Below, piece by piece: positions 50,073 through 57,615 of a DNA stretch of 64,000 nucleotides. The stretch spans positions 1 to 64,000 of the forward strand of contig NZ_JAGMTU010000011.1 of the NCBI RefSeq assembly GCF_023703415.1, read 5' to 3'. Position numbers and translations under genes: made by a program. Within the stretch, counting starts at the first letter, position 1; every line of letters starts with the position of its first letter. Below the pieces are notes generated by a model. It saw nothing but the letters and a program-made list of their open reading frames with translations. It was not told the DNA's origin and made no database searches. The stretch comes from Microbacterium sp. USTB-Y (lineage in GTDB: Bacteria > Actinomycetota > Actinomycetes > Actinomycetales > Microbacteriaceae).

Positions 50073-50585
50073 ATGACTGAGACGTGGATCTACGAGCGCA
50101 CGGCGGACAACTCTGCGCGCTTCGTGCTGGGGACGGTGGGCGTAAACCCTCTCGTGTGCGTCGGTGTGAACCCCAGCACCGCGGCGCCGGGAGACCCGGA
50201 TCGCACCGTCAGCAAGGTCATGGGGTTCGCGGCCCGAAACGGGTTCGACAGCTGGGTGATGCTGAACCTCTACCCGCAGAGATCCATCGACCCCAAGGGC
50301 ATGCACCTGGTGCACGACCCCCAGCTGCAAGCCGATAACGAGCGACACATCGCCGATCTCATCGGCGGACGCCAGCTCACGATCGTCGCCGCGTGGGGCG
50401 AGCTGATCCGATCCCGCCCTTACCTCCCGCAGATGCTTGAGGGCATCGCCTCGGTGACGGATGCCTCCGGCTGTGACTGGGTGTCGATCGGCGATCTGCT
50501 CAAGAGCGGGCACCCCCGGCATCCGTCACGCGCCCGCTACGCCTGGCCGTTGCAGAGCTTCGACGTGGCGAGCTATCTGGCCTAG
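50073..50585 (+). CDS. DUF1643-family protein
   Basis: 170 residues. VCVGVNPSTAAPGDPDRTVS, FDSWVMLNLYPQRSIDPKGM and the central IVAAWGELI are the hallmarks of DUF1643, a family common in phages and mobile elements and of unknown activity. It reads rightward and has no array operator; a GGAGA lies upstream. Convergent with the next small genes. Confidence 0.82.
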   Translation: MTETWIYERTADNSARFVLGTVGVNPLVCVGVNPSTAAPGDPDRTVSKVMGFAARNGFDSWVMLNLYPQRSIDPKGMHLVHDPQLQADNERHIADLIGGRQLTIVAAWGELIRSRPYLPQMLEGIASVTDASGCDWVSIGDLLKSGHPRHPSRARYAWPLQSFDVASYLA

Positions 50586-50590
50586 ACGTG

Positions 50591-50626
50591 ACGGTGCCCC
50601 GCCGATTGATCCCGGCGGGGCACCGT
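50591..50626. terminator. Bidirectional hairpin between convergent genes
   Basis: ACGGTGCCCCGCCG and CGGCGGGGCACCGT arms around eight bases, between the stops at 50585 (plus) and 50631 (minus). Confidence 0.78.
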
Positions 50627-50630
50627 GCGG

Positions 50631-50975
50631 CTATTCCTCGTCCTCCGACCATTCCAGGCGGGGGTCGAAGTGGAACCGCTCGCGGGCCTCGTTGTGGGCG
50701 AGGTCGTCGCTGCGGGCCACGTACTCGTCCTCGCTGAGCCGGGAGCCGTGGCCGTTCGCCCAGGGGAGCGGGTCGCGGTCACCGTCGCTCTCGGCCAGCC
50801 AGGTCTCGCGGATGATGTGGTCAGCGGTGCCGGTGTGCCCCAGCTCGTCGAACAGGTCGGCGAGGATGCGGCCCTCGGTCATGTTGATCGAGCTGAACAC
50901 GTCGTCATGCCACCTGCCGATCATGTCGGCCGCGGCCGCGACGACGGCGAGGTCGGGGATCGTTCCGCTGCTCAT
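50631..50975 (-). CDS. Hypothetical protein, second gene of the operator-11 operon
   Basis: 114 residues. IPDLAVVAAAADMIGRWHDD then a helical acidic chain ending LEWSEDEE. ATG 50975 overlaps the upstream stop (ATGA). Unrecognised. Confidence 0.65.
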   Translation of the reverse strand: MSSGTIPDLAVVAAAADMIGRWHDDVFSSINMTEGRILADLFDELGHTGTADHIIRETWLAESDGDRDPLPWANGHGSRLSEDEYVARSDDLAHNEARERFHFDPRLEWSEDEE

Positions 50976-51256
50976 CGCTGCACCTTCCCCAGTCCCCAGT
51001 CGGCTCGTTCCTCGTCGGCCATCCACACGGCCCGGTCGAGCGCGTGGTGAAGGTCGACGCCGCGCGCGTCGGCCAAGTGCACGAGATCCGTGAGCACGTC
51101 CCGGATCGCCTGGTCCGGCTCGCTCGGCTCGTCGTCGTACCAGGCCGCGATGAGCGTGTCCGTGCGGAACCGCGAGCGCTGCATGGTGTCGGTCTCGGTG
51201 TTCGCGTGCAGCTCGCGGCTCATCGTGAGCTCGAGCTGCGTGGTGGGGTTTGCCAT
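50972..51256 (-). CDS. Small helical phage-like protein under array operator 11
   Basis: 94 residues. The second half, TDLVHLADARGVDLHHALDR followed by AVWMADEERADWG, resembles small actinophage proteins that carry a [HL]ADxxG[VL]DxxxAL signature. Function unknown. Start after TGGAGGACACC. Confidence 0.66.
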   Translation of the reverse strand: MANPTTQLELTMSRELHANTETDTMQRSRFRTDTLIAAWYDDEPSEPDQAIRDVLTDLVHLADARGVDLHHALDRAVWMADEERADWGLGKVQR

Positions 51257-51280
51257 GGTGTCCTCCAGGATCGTTGGCTA

Positions 51281-51297
51281 GTGAATGTGACATTTAC
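51281..51297 (-). promoter_or_regulatory. Array operator 11
   Basis: GTAAATGT-C-ACATTCAC, one mismatch, the same as operators 3 and 20. -10 box TAGGCT. Confidence 0.85.
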
Positions 51298-51338
51298 AGC
51301 CTAGGGAGGGGGTCAGACATTGGCCGCGGCGAGCGCGA

Positions 51339-51372
51339 CGGTGCCCCGCCGGATGATCCCGGCGGGGCACCG
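51339..51372 (-). terminator. Array hairpin after the 51382 gene
   Basis: CGGTGCCCCGCC and GGCGGGGCACCG arms with a ten-base loop. Confidence 0.72.
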
Positions 51373-51381
51373 ATTAGAGCG

Positions 51382-51960
51382 TCAGCGGCGGATGCCGCGC
51401 GCCCAGTAGAGCGCCCACGGCAGGTCGAACCGTGCCGCGATGCCGTCGTGGGCGATGTGCAGCGCGCTCGCCGCGTACCGGCGCGTGGGGAGCGGCTGGA
51501 TGCGCTGCGGGTGCACGTCTCGCTCGGGAGCCTGGTGCGGGGTGCTGCCGGTGAGGATGCGGCGGGCCGTGCCCTGGTAGGCGCGGTCGGCGTAGCCGGT
51601 GATGACCTGGAAGGCCACGAAGCCGGGCCCGCCCCACGGGGCGGCGTACTCCGTGTCGAACAGCCTCCACGTCTCGGTGATCGTCCGCGCGGCCGGATCG
51701 AAGCTGCGAGTGTGGATGACCGCCTCCGGGTCGTCCGGCCGCTCGGCCTCGATCGCGTCCAGCGCCGTGCCCAGCCGGTCGAGCACGCGGCGAGCGCGGG
51801 CGATCTCATCGCGGCTGCTGAGCGCGTCGTGGTCGCCGCGGTCGATCGAGTGCACCCACTCATCGCAGGCCCACGCGGTGAGCGGGAACGTCTCAAGGCA
51901 TGCCCAGTCGCGGAACGCCTCGACGATCGGGTTGCGCCGGGTCGCGCTCGCCGCGGTCAC
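51382..51960 (-). CDS. Hypothetical protein, second gene of the operator-12 operon
   Basis: 192 residues, unrecognised. CDEWVHSIDRGDHDALSSRD, then a central FVAFQVITGYADRAYQGTAR, ending LPWALYWARGIRR. ATG 51960 overlaps the upstream stop. Confidence 0.65.
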   Translation of the reverse strand: MTAASATRRNPIVEAFRDWACLETFPLTAWACDEWVHSIDRGDHDALSSRDEIARARRVLDRLGTALDAIEAERPDDPEAVIHTRSFDPAARTITETWRLFDTEYAAPWGGPGFVAFQVITGYADRAYQGTARRILTGSTPHQAPERDVHPQRIQPLPTRRYAASALHIAHDGIAARFDLPWALYWARGIRR

Positions 51961-52400
51961 GGTGCCACCACCCGCAGGGAGCGCAGCCAGTCGACCTCTT
52001 GGGCGTCGAGAACATGCCCGGTCGTGATCCAGTCGGCGGCATCGTCGGTGCCGTCGAGATCGCGGAGCGTGTACACCTGGCGGGGGGCGTCGTCGTGTTC
52101 GGGGTTGCCGTCGTAGATCGTGCCGTCGTTGAGGAACACCCGGATGCGGCCGGTGCTCTCGGTGGTGTCGATCTGCGCGACGGCCGCGCCGTCGATGAGG
52201 GACACGTACCCGTGCACGTCGATGCCTGCGGCCTCGCCTGCGTGGTCGGCGACGGCCCGCTCGGCGGCGCCGGTCGCGAGCGCGCGGATCGCGTCGGCGT
52301 CCACGTCGCCCTGGCCGAGCGCTTGGGTGAGCCCGTCGATGTCCTCGTAGTTGAGCGCGATCGTCTCGGCGACGATCTCGCTGATCGGTTTGGTTGCCAT
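51957..52400 (-). CDS. Hypothetical acidic protein under array operator 12
   Basis: 147 residues, acidic. ISEIVAETIALNYEDIDGLT then IDVHGYVSLIDGAAVAQIDT and IRVFLNDGTIYDGN; probably an alpha-beta protein. No family recognised. Confidence 0.65.
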   Translation of the reverse strand: MATKPISEIVAETIALNYEDIDGLTQALGQGDVDADAIRALATGAAERAVADHAGEAAGIDVHGYVSLIDGAAVAQIDTTESTGRIRVFLNDGTIYDGNPEHDDAPRQVYTLRDLDGTDDAADWITTGHVLDAQEVDWLRSLRVVAP

Positions 52401-52424
52401 GGTGTCCTCCCGGATCGTTGGCTA

Positions 52425-52441
52425 GTGAATGTGACGTTCAC
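52425..52441 (-). promoter_or_regulatory. Array operator 12
   Basis: GTGAACGT-C-ACATTCAC, one change shared with operators 13 and 17. -10 box TAGGCT, preceded by TGTCCGACCCCC. Confidence 0.85.
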
Positions 52442-52513
52442 AGCCTAGGGAGGGGGTCGGACATCGGCGCGCGCTCGCCGCGAACGTGGGGCGCTCGCCG
52501 ATGTCCGGGCGGG

Positions 52514-53059
52514 CTACATCTGCCCGACATCCCGCGCCATGCGCTCGCGGAACGCCGCGCACGCCGCGTCGATGACGGCGGCACGATAGGTGCTGCTCTC
52601 GCCCGCGGGGAGGGTCGCGAGCGCGTCTCGGAGGGCGGTGCGGGTGCTGTAGTGCAGAGCCTCGGATGCCTTGTGCGCCGAGCGGGTGCTGATGTCGTGG
52701 GTGATCCGCTCGATGATCTCCGGGACGGTGAGTGGGGGCAGCTCGAAGCGGTAGCCGGCGAGGTCGGCCAGGATGATCGCGCGCTGCCGATCGGTGAGCG
52801 GGGTGCCGTACCCGCTGCTGGGGTACAGCTCGAGGTCTCCGCTGCGGCCAGCCCGGATGTTCACGCGGACGTAGGGACGCTCGGCGCGGCCGATGCGCAC
52901 GTTGCTGATGCGCTCGCCGCTGTCGGGGTCGATCGGGCAGAGGTCGGCGCGCGGCTCGCCGAGTGTGGGGCCGGGCTCGTGACTGCGGGCGTCGGAGACC
53001 TCCCAGGTCAGTCCGGCCGCGGTGAGTCGGTCGCCGAAGGTGAGGGGTGCGGTTGCCAT
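52514..53059 (-). CDS. Hypothetical protein under array operator 13
   Basis: 181 residues. A first half of strands (YVRVNIRAGRSGDLELYPSS) and a second half of helices (TVPEIIERITHDISTRSAHK, LRDALATLPAGESSTYRAAV). Not recognised. Start after GGGAGGACACC. Confidence 0.65.
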   Translation of the reverse strand: MATAPLTFGDRLTAAGLTWEVSDARSHEPGPTLGEPRADLCPIDPDSGERISNVRIGRAERPYVRVNIRAGRSGDLELYPSSGYGTPLTDRQRAIILADLAGYRFELPPLTVPEIIERITHDISTRSAHKASEALHYSTRTALRDALATLPAGESSTYRAAVIDAACAAFRERMARDVGQM

Positions 53060-53083
53060 GGTGTCCTCCCGGATCGTTGGCTA

Positions 53084-53100
53084 GTGAATGTGACGTTCAC
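53084..53100 (-). promoter_or_regulatory. Array operator 13
   Basis: GTGAACGT-C-ACATTCAC; -10 box TAAGCT. Leader identical to that of operators 12 and 15 from CTAGCC to the start codon. Confidence 0.85.
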
Positions 53101-53136
53101 AGCTTACGGGTGGGGTCGGACACTGCGGCGAGCGCG

Positions 53137-53172
53137 GCAGCGCCCCGCCGGTCAGTTCCGGCGGGGCGCTGC
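53137..53172 (-). terminator. Array hairpin upstream of the 53194 stop
   Basis: Fifteen-base arms GCAGCGCCCCGCCGG and CCGGCGGGGCGCTGC, six-base loop: the longest perfect stem of this series. Confidence 0.78.
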
Positions 53173-53193
53173 GGGAGGGGTCGTGCTCGTCGC

Positions 53194-53382
53194 CTACTGG
53201 GGGGAGAGGGCGTTGGTGACCTGAGTCTTGATCTCTTCGGCGGCGAGGATCATCGCGCCGTCCTTGTGTGACTCGCCGTAGGCCGCGATCACGCCCGCGA
53301 TCGCGCCCCATTCGGCTGCGGCCAGGCTCACGGGGATGGGCTTCGGCTGTGATCCTGCGGGCGATCCGCTCTCGCTGGTCAT
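53194..53382 (-). CDS. Small protein (62 aa) under array operator 14
   Basis: Flexible N terminus, then VSLAAAEWGAIAGVIAAYGE and ILAAEEIKTQVTNALSPQ. Could be a small helical protein; no family. Start after GGAGGACACC. Confidence 0.65.
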   Translation of the reverse strand: MTSESGSPAGSQPKPIPVSLAAAEWGAIAGVIAAYGESHKDGAMILAAEEIKTQVTNALSPQ

Positions 53383-53405
53383 GGTGTCCTCCTGGGTGTC
53401 AGGTA

Positions 53406-53422
53406 GTGAATGTGATGTTCAC
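53406..53422 (-). promoter_or_regulatory. Array operator 14
   Basis: GTGAACAT-C-ACATTCAC, two changes in the upstream arm. -10 box TAGACT. Confidence 0.82.
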
Positions 53423-53459
53423 AGTCTAGGGCGGGGGTCGGACATTGCGGCGAGCGCGA

Positions 53460-53493
53460 CAGCGCCCCGCCGGTAGATCCCGGCGGGGCGCTG
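53460..53493 (-). terminator. Array hairpin after the 53502 gene
   Basis: CAGCGCCCCGCCGG and CCGGCGGGGCGCTG arms, six-base loop, identical stem to 49490-49523. Confidence 0.76.
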
Positions 53494-53501
53494 TCGGTGG
53501 G

Positions 53502-53714
53502 TCAGTAGTCCTCGTCGGTGCGGGCGAGGGTGTCGATGATCCGCAGTCCGTTGTGGAGGGGGATGGTGACGGTGGACAGGAGCGTGTAGCCCTGTGCGCC
53601 GTAGGCGTTCAGGTCGTCGTCGCGCTGCTGGCGAGCGCGGTTGCTGGCGATCTCGCCCTCCGCCTCGGTGTACTGGCGGGTGTCGATGGTGATGAATCGA
53701 GTGCGGTTTGCCAT
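53502..53714 (-). CDS. Small protein with DUF4177-like pattern, array operator 15
   Basis: 70 residues. RTRFITIDTRQYTEAEGEIA, a helix with DDDLNAYGAQGYTLLSTVTI and ending RIIDTLAR: the L-N-x-x-G-x-x-G-(YW)-x-L-x-S pattern of DUF4177-type small proteins, by eye only. Confidence 0.65.
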   Translation of the reverse strand: MANRTRFITIDTRQYTEAEGEIASNRARQQRDDDLNAYGAQGYTLLSTVTIPLHNGLRIIDTLARTDEDY

Positions 53715-53738
53715 GGTGTCCTCCCGGATCGTTGGCTA

Positions 53739-53755
53739 GTGAATGTGACATTCAC
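53739..53755 (-). promoter_or_regulatory. Array operator 15
   Basis: Perfect repeat; -10 box TAGGCT; TGTCGGAGGCC upstream. A second-family promoter starts 37 bases further up, making this the second tandem promoter pair. Confidence 0.88.
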
Positions 53756-53791
53756 AGCCTACGGGTGGCCTCCGACATTGGAGCTGCCCAC

Positions 53792-53825
53792 GGGTATAGG
53801 CCTCGGTTTCGGGGGTTCGCAGACA
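53792..53825 (-). promoter_or_regulatory. Second-family promoter, site 5
   Basis: TGTCTGCGAA-N13-GGCCTATACCC on the minus strand; one base (C to T) differs in the upstream box. Drives the 53714 gene together with array operator 15. Confidence 0.7.
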
Positions 53826-53834
53826 TCGCAGGGC

Positions 53835-53863
53835 GGTGCCCCGCGACCGTCGCCGCGAGGCAC
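53835..53863 (-). terminator. Bulged hairpin after the 53879 gene
   Basis: Outer GGTGCC/GGCACC and inner CGCG/CGCG pairs separated by single-base bulges; weaker than the other array hairpins. Confidence 0.5.
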
Positions 53864-53878
53864 CACACGAGGGGCTGG

Positions 53879-54151
53879 CTATGCGCCGGGGCACTCGGTG
53901 TCGATGTCGTCCTGGTCGAGCGGCAACAGTCCGCACGCCTGGCAGGTCGTCGTCCCGGTGAAGCGGCCGCTCTGCCACTGGTGGGCGAGCGGCTCGGCGG
54001 GTGCGTCCTCGTCGTCGGTGTCCATGGTCGCGGTCGCGCCGCAGTCCAGGCACCGGGCGGCGACGTCGCCGTTGAGGGTGACGACGACGCCGGGGACGCC
54101 GGAGAGCCATTCGATGTTGGCGTGGTCGCAGTCGGTAGTGGTGGTGGCCAT
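53879..54151 (-). CDS. Small multi-cysteine protein under array operator 16
   Basis: 90 residues with six cysteines. CDHANIEWLSG at the start, ARCLDCGATATMD and TTCQACGLLPLDQDD: two CxxC pairs plus extra Cys/His, a zinc-ribbon layout. Ends DTECPGA. Confidence 0.68.
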   Translation of the reverse strand: MATTTTDCDHANIEWLSGVPGVVVTLNGDVAARCLDCGATATMDTDDEDAPAEPLAHQWQSGRFTGTTTCQACGLLPLDQDDIDTECPGA

Positions 54152-54175
54152 GATGTCCTCCCGGAACGCTGGCTA

Positions 54176-54192
54176 GTGAATGTGACATTCAC
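54176..54192 (-). promoter_or_regulatory. Array operator 16
   Basis: Perfect repeat; -10 box TAGACT, TGTCCGATCCCC upstream; leader ends GGGAGGACATC. Confidence 0.86.
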
Positions 54193-54234
54193 AGTCTAGA
54201 GAGGGGATCGGACATCGGCGGCGAGCGCACGCGA

Positions 54235-54266
54235 CGGTGCCCTGCCGGTCGTCCGGCGGGGCACCG
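54235..54266 (-). terminator. Array hairpin after the 54274 gene
   Basis: CGGTGCCCTGCCGG and CCGGCGGGGCACCG arms (one G-T type mismatch), four-base loop. Confidence 0.72.
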
Positions 54267-54273
54267 CGTGGGG

Positions 54274-54672
54274 TCAGGCCGCGTCGAGCGGCGTCCAGTC
54301 CCGTTCGTGGGCGGGGGTGTAGTCGATCAGCGCCGCGAGGCGGTCGCGTGCGGCCTGTAGCGCCTCGATCTCGGTGTCGTTGCTGTCGCCCTCGGCGGCG
54401 GCGAAAGTGTCCTCGATCAGACCGGCGATCTCCTTCTGTGCCGCCTCGTCGATGAGGGTGAGGCGGGCGATCTCGCCGTCCGGGTAGCGGGCATCCAGCG
54501 CCGCGGCGTCCTGGTAGTCGAAGGCCCACTGCTCGCCGAGGATCGCGAACGCCGCGGCGATGTCGCGGCCGCGGTCGCCGGTGCTGATCGCGACGTAGCC
54601 GCGGTTCAGGCCGGTGCCGACGTGCGGGTGCAGGTCGGCGTGGTCGGGGCCGAAGGTGATGTAGGTGGTCAT
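54274..54672 (-). CDS. Hypothetical protein under array operator 17
   Basis: 132 residues, acidic. YITFGPDHADLHPHVGTGLN, GYVAISTGDRGRDIAAAFAI then helices rich in Ala and Glu. No family. Confidence 0.65.
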   Translation of the reverse strand: MTTYITFGPDHADLHPHVGTGLNRGYVAISTGDRGRDIAAAFAILGEQWAFDYQDAAALDARYPDGEIARLTLIDEAAQKEIAGLIEDTFAAAEGDSNDTEIEALQAARDRLAALIDYTPAHERDWTPLDAA

Positions 54673-54696
54673 GGTGTCCTCCCGGATCGGTTGGTA

Positions 54697-54713
54697 GTGA
54701 ATGTGACGTTCAC
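54697..54713 (-). promoter_or_regulatory. Array operator 17
   Basis: GTGAACGT-C-ACATTCAC; -10 box TAGACT, TGTCCGACCCCC upstream. Confidence 0.85.
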
Positions 54714-54769
54714 AGTCTAGGGCGGGGGTCGGACATCGCCGCGGGGTGTCGGTCGTGGGGTGCGTGGTG

Positions 54770-54802
54770 CGTGAGCGCCCCAGCCGAGGCGTAGGGCGCT
54801 CA
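54770..54802 (-). terminator. Hairpin after the 54818 gene
   Basis: GTGAGCGCCC and GGGCGCTCAC arms with a 13-base loop, 15 bases past the stop. Confidence 0.65.
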
Positions 54803-54817
54803 CGTCGTGGGGTGTGG

Positions 54818-55216
54818 CTACGCCTTCCAGGTGCCTTCCCAGCCCTCGGGGAGACGCACGCCGTGCTCGCCGTGCTCGTCGGTCTGGTGCAGGTACACGA
54901 GCACGTCGCCGGGGTCGGGGTCGGCCTCGTACTGCGGCACGGTGCGCTCGATGGTGTTGATCTGGCCGACGCTGTTGTAGCGCACGTCCACGTCGATCGC
55001 GCGCAGGTAGCCGTCCTCGACGTTGACGTGCTGATCGCAGCGCGGGCACCACAGCACGACGCGCTCGCCGTAGTCGGTCGGCTCGTCGAGCTCGACGATG
55101 CGCAGCGCGGGGAAATCGGCTGCCTCGATCTCGTGCATGACGCTCCACAGCCGGTCGATCAGGTCGTCGGCAGGGATGCGGGGAGCGGCCGCGGCCGCGG
55201 GTTCGGTGGTGGTCAT
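54818..55216 (-). CDS. Hypothetical protein without its own operator
   Basis: 132 residues, with one CxxC (VLWCPRCDQHVNVEDGYLRA) and a C-terminal QTDEHGEHGVRLPEGWEGTW. Leader GGAGGACAC is kept but the operator is absent. Two hairpins (near 55282-55321 and 55332-55368) lie between it and the upstream gene, so it may rely on readthrough or on an unseen promoter. Confidence 0.62.
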   Translation of the reverse strand: MTTTEPAAAAAPRIPADDLIDRLWSVMHEIEAADFPALRIVELDEPTDYGERVVLWCPRCDQHVNVEDGYLRAIDVDVRYNSVGQINTIERTVPQYEADPDPGDVLVYLHQTDEHGEHGVRLPEGWEGTWKA

Positions 55217-55374
55217 TGTGTCCTCCTGGGAACGGTGAAGGCCTGCGGCGAGCGCGGGCGGGGATTAGAACTCGAGGTGCTCCCGCCGAGGGGAGGGGCG
55301 TGTAGCCGGCTCCCCTCGGGTGGGTGGTGCTCGCCGCCGCCGGGGTAGGTGTGCACCCGGCGGCGGCGAGGGGG

Positions 55375-55758
55375 TCAGACGGCTTCGACCAGCCCAGGGC
55401 TGACGCGCCAGCCGTTGGCGAGCGTGTACGACTTGGGGTTGGTGCGGACGATGAGCGTCTCGACTCCGGCCAGCCCGTCACGGGTGGTGCGCGGGTTGGC
55501 GACGATGCGCACGCGGGTTCCGGGGATCAGGCTCGGCAGCGCGGCCGCGGTGGCTTGCAGGGCAGCGGCGAGCGCGTCGTCGCTGTGCCCGGTCGGCTCG
55601 ACGGTGGCGGTGCGGGCGAGGGTGTACACCTTGCCGGGTTCGGTGAGGGCTGCGATCTTCGCCTTGGTGCGGGCGAAGTCGATCAGCACGTACTCGGTGC
55701 CGCGGAAGCGGAACGTGTCGCCGGGGGTGCGGGTGATGAGGGTGGTGGTGTCGGTCAT
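55375..55758 (-). CDS. Hypothetical protein under array operator 18
   Basis: 127 residues. RTPGDTFRFRGTEYVLIDFA and a C-terminal YTLANGWRVSPGLVEAV suggest a small SH3- or KOW-like barrel around a helical insert. Start after AAGGAGGACGCC. Confidence 0.65.
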   Translation of the reverse strand: MTDTTTLITRTPGDTFRFRGTEYVLIDFARTKAKIAALTEPGKVYTLARTATVEPTGHSDDALAAALQATAAALPSLIPGTRVRIVANPRTTRDGLAGVETLIVRTNPKSYTLANGWRVSPGLVEAV

Positions 55759-55782
55759 GGCGTCCTCCTTGGACTCTCGACG

Positions 55783-55799
55783 GTGAATGTGACATTCAC
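55783..55799 (-). promoter_or_regulatory. Array operator 18
   Basis: Perfect repeat; -10 box TAGCCT; upstream TGTCGGAGGCCACCC. Confidence 0.87.
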
Positions 55800-55827
55800 A
55801 GGCTACGGGTGGCCTCCGACATTGGGC

Positions 55828-55859
55828 GGGGCGGGCGGCGCGGTCTGCGCGCCCGCCCC
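55828..55859 (-). terminator. Array hairpin after the 55868 gene
   Basis: GGGGCGGGCG and CGCCCGCCCC arms around a 12-base loop that itself can pair. Confidence 0.68.
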
Positions 55860-55867
55860 GGCGTGGG

Positions 55868-56446
55868 TCACTGGGCGGCGATCGCCGCGGTGATCTCGGC
55901 GGTGACCCGCTCGCGCTTGGCGTCGGCATCGCGCCCCGGCTCGAAGTGACCGAACGCGGTCAGGTACGCCTCGATCTGCCCGCGCAGGTACTCGGTGTTG
56001 CTGGCGTCGGCGTTGAGGCCGATGATCGCGTAGCGCGCTGCGCTCGCCGCGGCCCGCCAGCCGCTCTGCGTGAGGCCGTGGGGGTCGCCCTCGGGGAGCG
56101 AGTAGGGCTGCTCGATCTGGCCGTCGCGCGCGGTGTACTTGGTGACGGTGCGCTCGGTGACCACGACGGCATCCAGATAGTCGGGGTCGCCCTGCCCGCC
56201 GAGGGGCACCCACACCTGGGGGTCGTCGTCCGGGTGGTCGGCGTCGATGCGAGCGAGCAGGGCGGGCATTGCGGGGTCGAGGGTGAACGGGTCGCTGAGG
56301 CTGTAGTCGTCCCAGGCCTGGCGCAGCTCGTCCGGCTCGATGGTCGTCCATCCCTCGTCGAACTCGGCGCGCAGCGGAGCGTGGAAGCGGATCGCGCGCT
56401 CGACGGCTGCGCGGATGTCGTGGACGTTGTTGATGGTCTCGGTCAT
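55868..56446 (-). CDS. Hypothetical protein under array operator 19
   Basis: 192 residues, unrecognised. Helical N terminus (VHDIRAAVERAIRFHAPLRA), a central VWVPLGGQGDPDYLDAVVVT, then a helical tail (SGWRAAASAARYAIIGLNAD). Start after GGGAGGACTCC. Confidence 0.65.
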   Translation of the reverse strand: MTETINNVHDIRAAVERAIRFHAPLRAEFDEGWTTIEPDELRQAWDDYSLSDPFTLDPAMPALLARIDADHPDDDPQVWVPLGGQGDPDYLDAVVVTERTVTKYTARDGQIEQPYSLPEGDPHGLTQSGWRAAASAARYAIIGLNADASNTEYLRGQIEAYLTAFGHFEPGRDADAKRERVTAEITAAIAAQ

Positions 56447-56470
56447 GGAGTCCTCCCGGAACGATTGCTA

Positions 56471-56487
56471 GTGAATGTGACATTCAT
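56471..56487 (-). promoter_or_regulatory. Array operator 19
   Basis: ATGAATGT-C-ACATTCAC; -10 box TAGCCT. Upstream, ATGTC appears twice, 14-15 bases apart. Confidence 0.85.
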
Positions 56488-56540
56488 AGGCTACGGGTGG
56501 CCTCCGACATCGCGCGGGGACATCGCGAGTGCGTCACGGG

Positions 56541-56573
56541 CGAGTGCCCGCCGGGGTGACCGGCGGGCACTCG
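56541..56573 (-). terminator. Array hairpin after the DUF4192 gene
   Basis: CGAGTGCCCGCCGG and CCGGCGGGCACTCG arms, five-base loop, seven bases after the stop at 56581. Confidence 0.76.
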
Positions 56574-56580
56574 GTGACGC

Positions 56581-57591
56581 TCAGCGGGCGAACGCCCAAT
56601 CCGGGAGCACGGCTGCCGAGCAGAGGGTCGCGACGATCTGGCTCATGCCGTGGTCGGGGTCGATCGCGAGGGCGCGGTCGGTGTAGACGGTGGCGTGAGT
56701 GGATCGGCCCAGCGCCCAGGACAGCCAGGCGGCGGCGGCGAGCAGGTTGGGGCGCTCCTGGTCGTCGGCGTAGGCGGCAAGGTGGCGCACGAGCGCGAGT
56801 CCCGCCGTCAGCCGGTCGGCGTCGGGGCGGTCGCCCTGTCCGTAGAGGGTGCGGGCGATGCTCTCGGGGACGGGTGCGCCCATGATCGAGTGGCCGATCT
56901 GCGCGGCCAGGGCACGGGTGCCGTTGCCGCGGTCGGTGGCCCACTGGATGAGGGCCACGTCACGCCACAGCGGGATGCCGATGCCGGTGAGCAGGATCGC
57001 AGCCTGGCGGGTGTCGAGGTCGGCGGGGTCACCGGTCAGGGCGTCCTCCGCGACGGCGACGAAGTCCGCGAGGGCATCGTCGTCCATCCGCGCGGCCGCG
57101 AACGCGATCCGGGCGGCACGCGCCGGGTCGGCGTCGGGGATGCTCGCCCCGGCGGTCTGGGATGCTGCGACCTTCTCGCGCAGCGCGTCCGGGGTCGCGA
57201 TCTCGGCGACGGGGCGCGGTGCCTCGCCGGTCAGGTGGCTGCCGTAGCCGTCGCTGGCGACGTAGAGCACGTCCACCAGGTGCAGTCCCTGCCGGTCGGC
57301 GACATCGGCGATCTGCTGGCCGAGATCGCGGGTGCTGTCGGCGTCCTCGGCGGCGTAGATCACGGCGGCTACCCCGGTCACGCGCGGCACTCGGCAGACC
57401 AGCCCGAGGCTGGTGTGCGCGAGCGTCGCGGCATCCGCGTCGAGGTCGAGTCGCATCGCCCCGATCGTGCGCGACGCCTCGAAGGGCACGAGCACGAGCG
57501 AGTCCTGCGGGGTGAAGCCGAGCAGCGCGGGCACGAGGCCGAGGAAGTCGCGCGGGGTGCCCGCCTTGATGGTGGTCGGTGTGGTGGCCAT
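56581..57591 (-). CDS. DUF4192-family protein under array operator 20
   Basis: 336 residues. LGLVPALLGFTPQDSLVLVP is the family's hallmark; VTGVAAVIYAAEDADSTRD and the TPR-like C-terminal helices (AAAAWLSWALGRSTHATVYT, RALAIDPDHGMSQIVATLCS) complete it. DUF4192 is widespread in actinobacteria and on their mobile elements, and no activity is known. Largest gene of the right half of the array and the first to be transcribed from its right edge. Confidence 0.85.
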   Translation of the reverse strand: MATTPTTIKAGTPRDFLGLVPALLGFTPQDSLVLVPFEASRTIGAMRLDLDADAATLAHTSLGLVCRVPRVTGVAAVIYAAEDADSTRDLGQQIADVADRQGLHLVDVLYVASDGYGSHLTGEAPRPVAEIATPDALREKVAASQTAGASIPDADPARAARIAFAAARMDDDALADFVAVAEDALTGDPADLDTRQAAILLTGIGIPLWRDVALIQWATDRGNGTRALAAQIGHSIMGAPVPESIARTLYGQGDRPDADRLTAGLALVRHLAAYADDQERPNLLAAAAWLSWALGRSTHATVYTDRALAIDPDHGMSQIVATLCSAAVLPDWAFAR

Positions 57592-57615
57592 GGTGTCCTC
57601 CCGGAACGTTGGCTA

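Noticed and set aside
51250..52116. Rightward open frames through the middle of the array
   Set aside because: They are opposite genes with good leaders and operators, cross the inverted repeats and hairpins, and have no ribosome sites.
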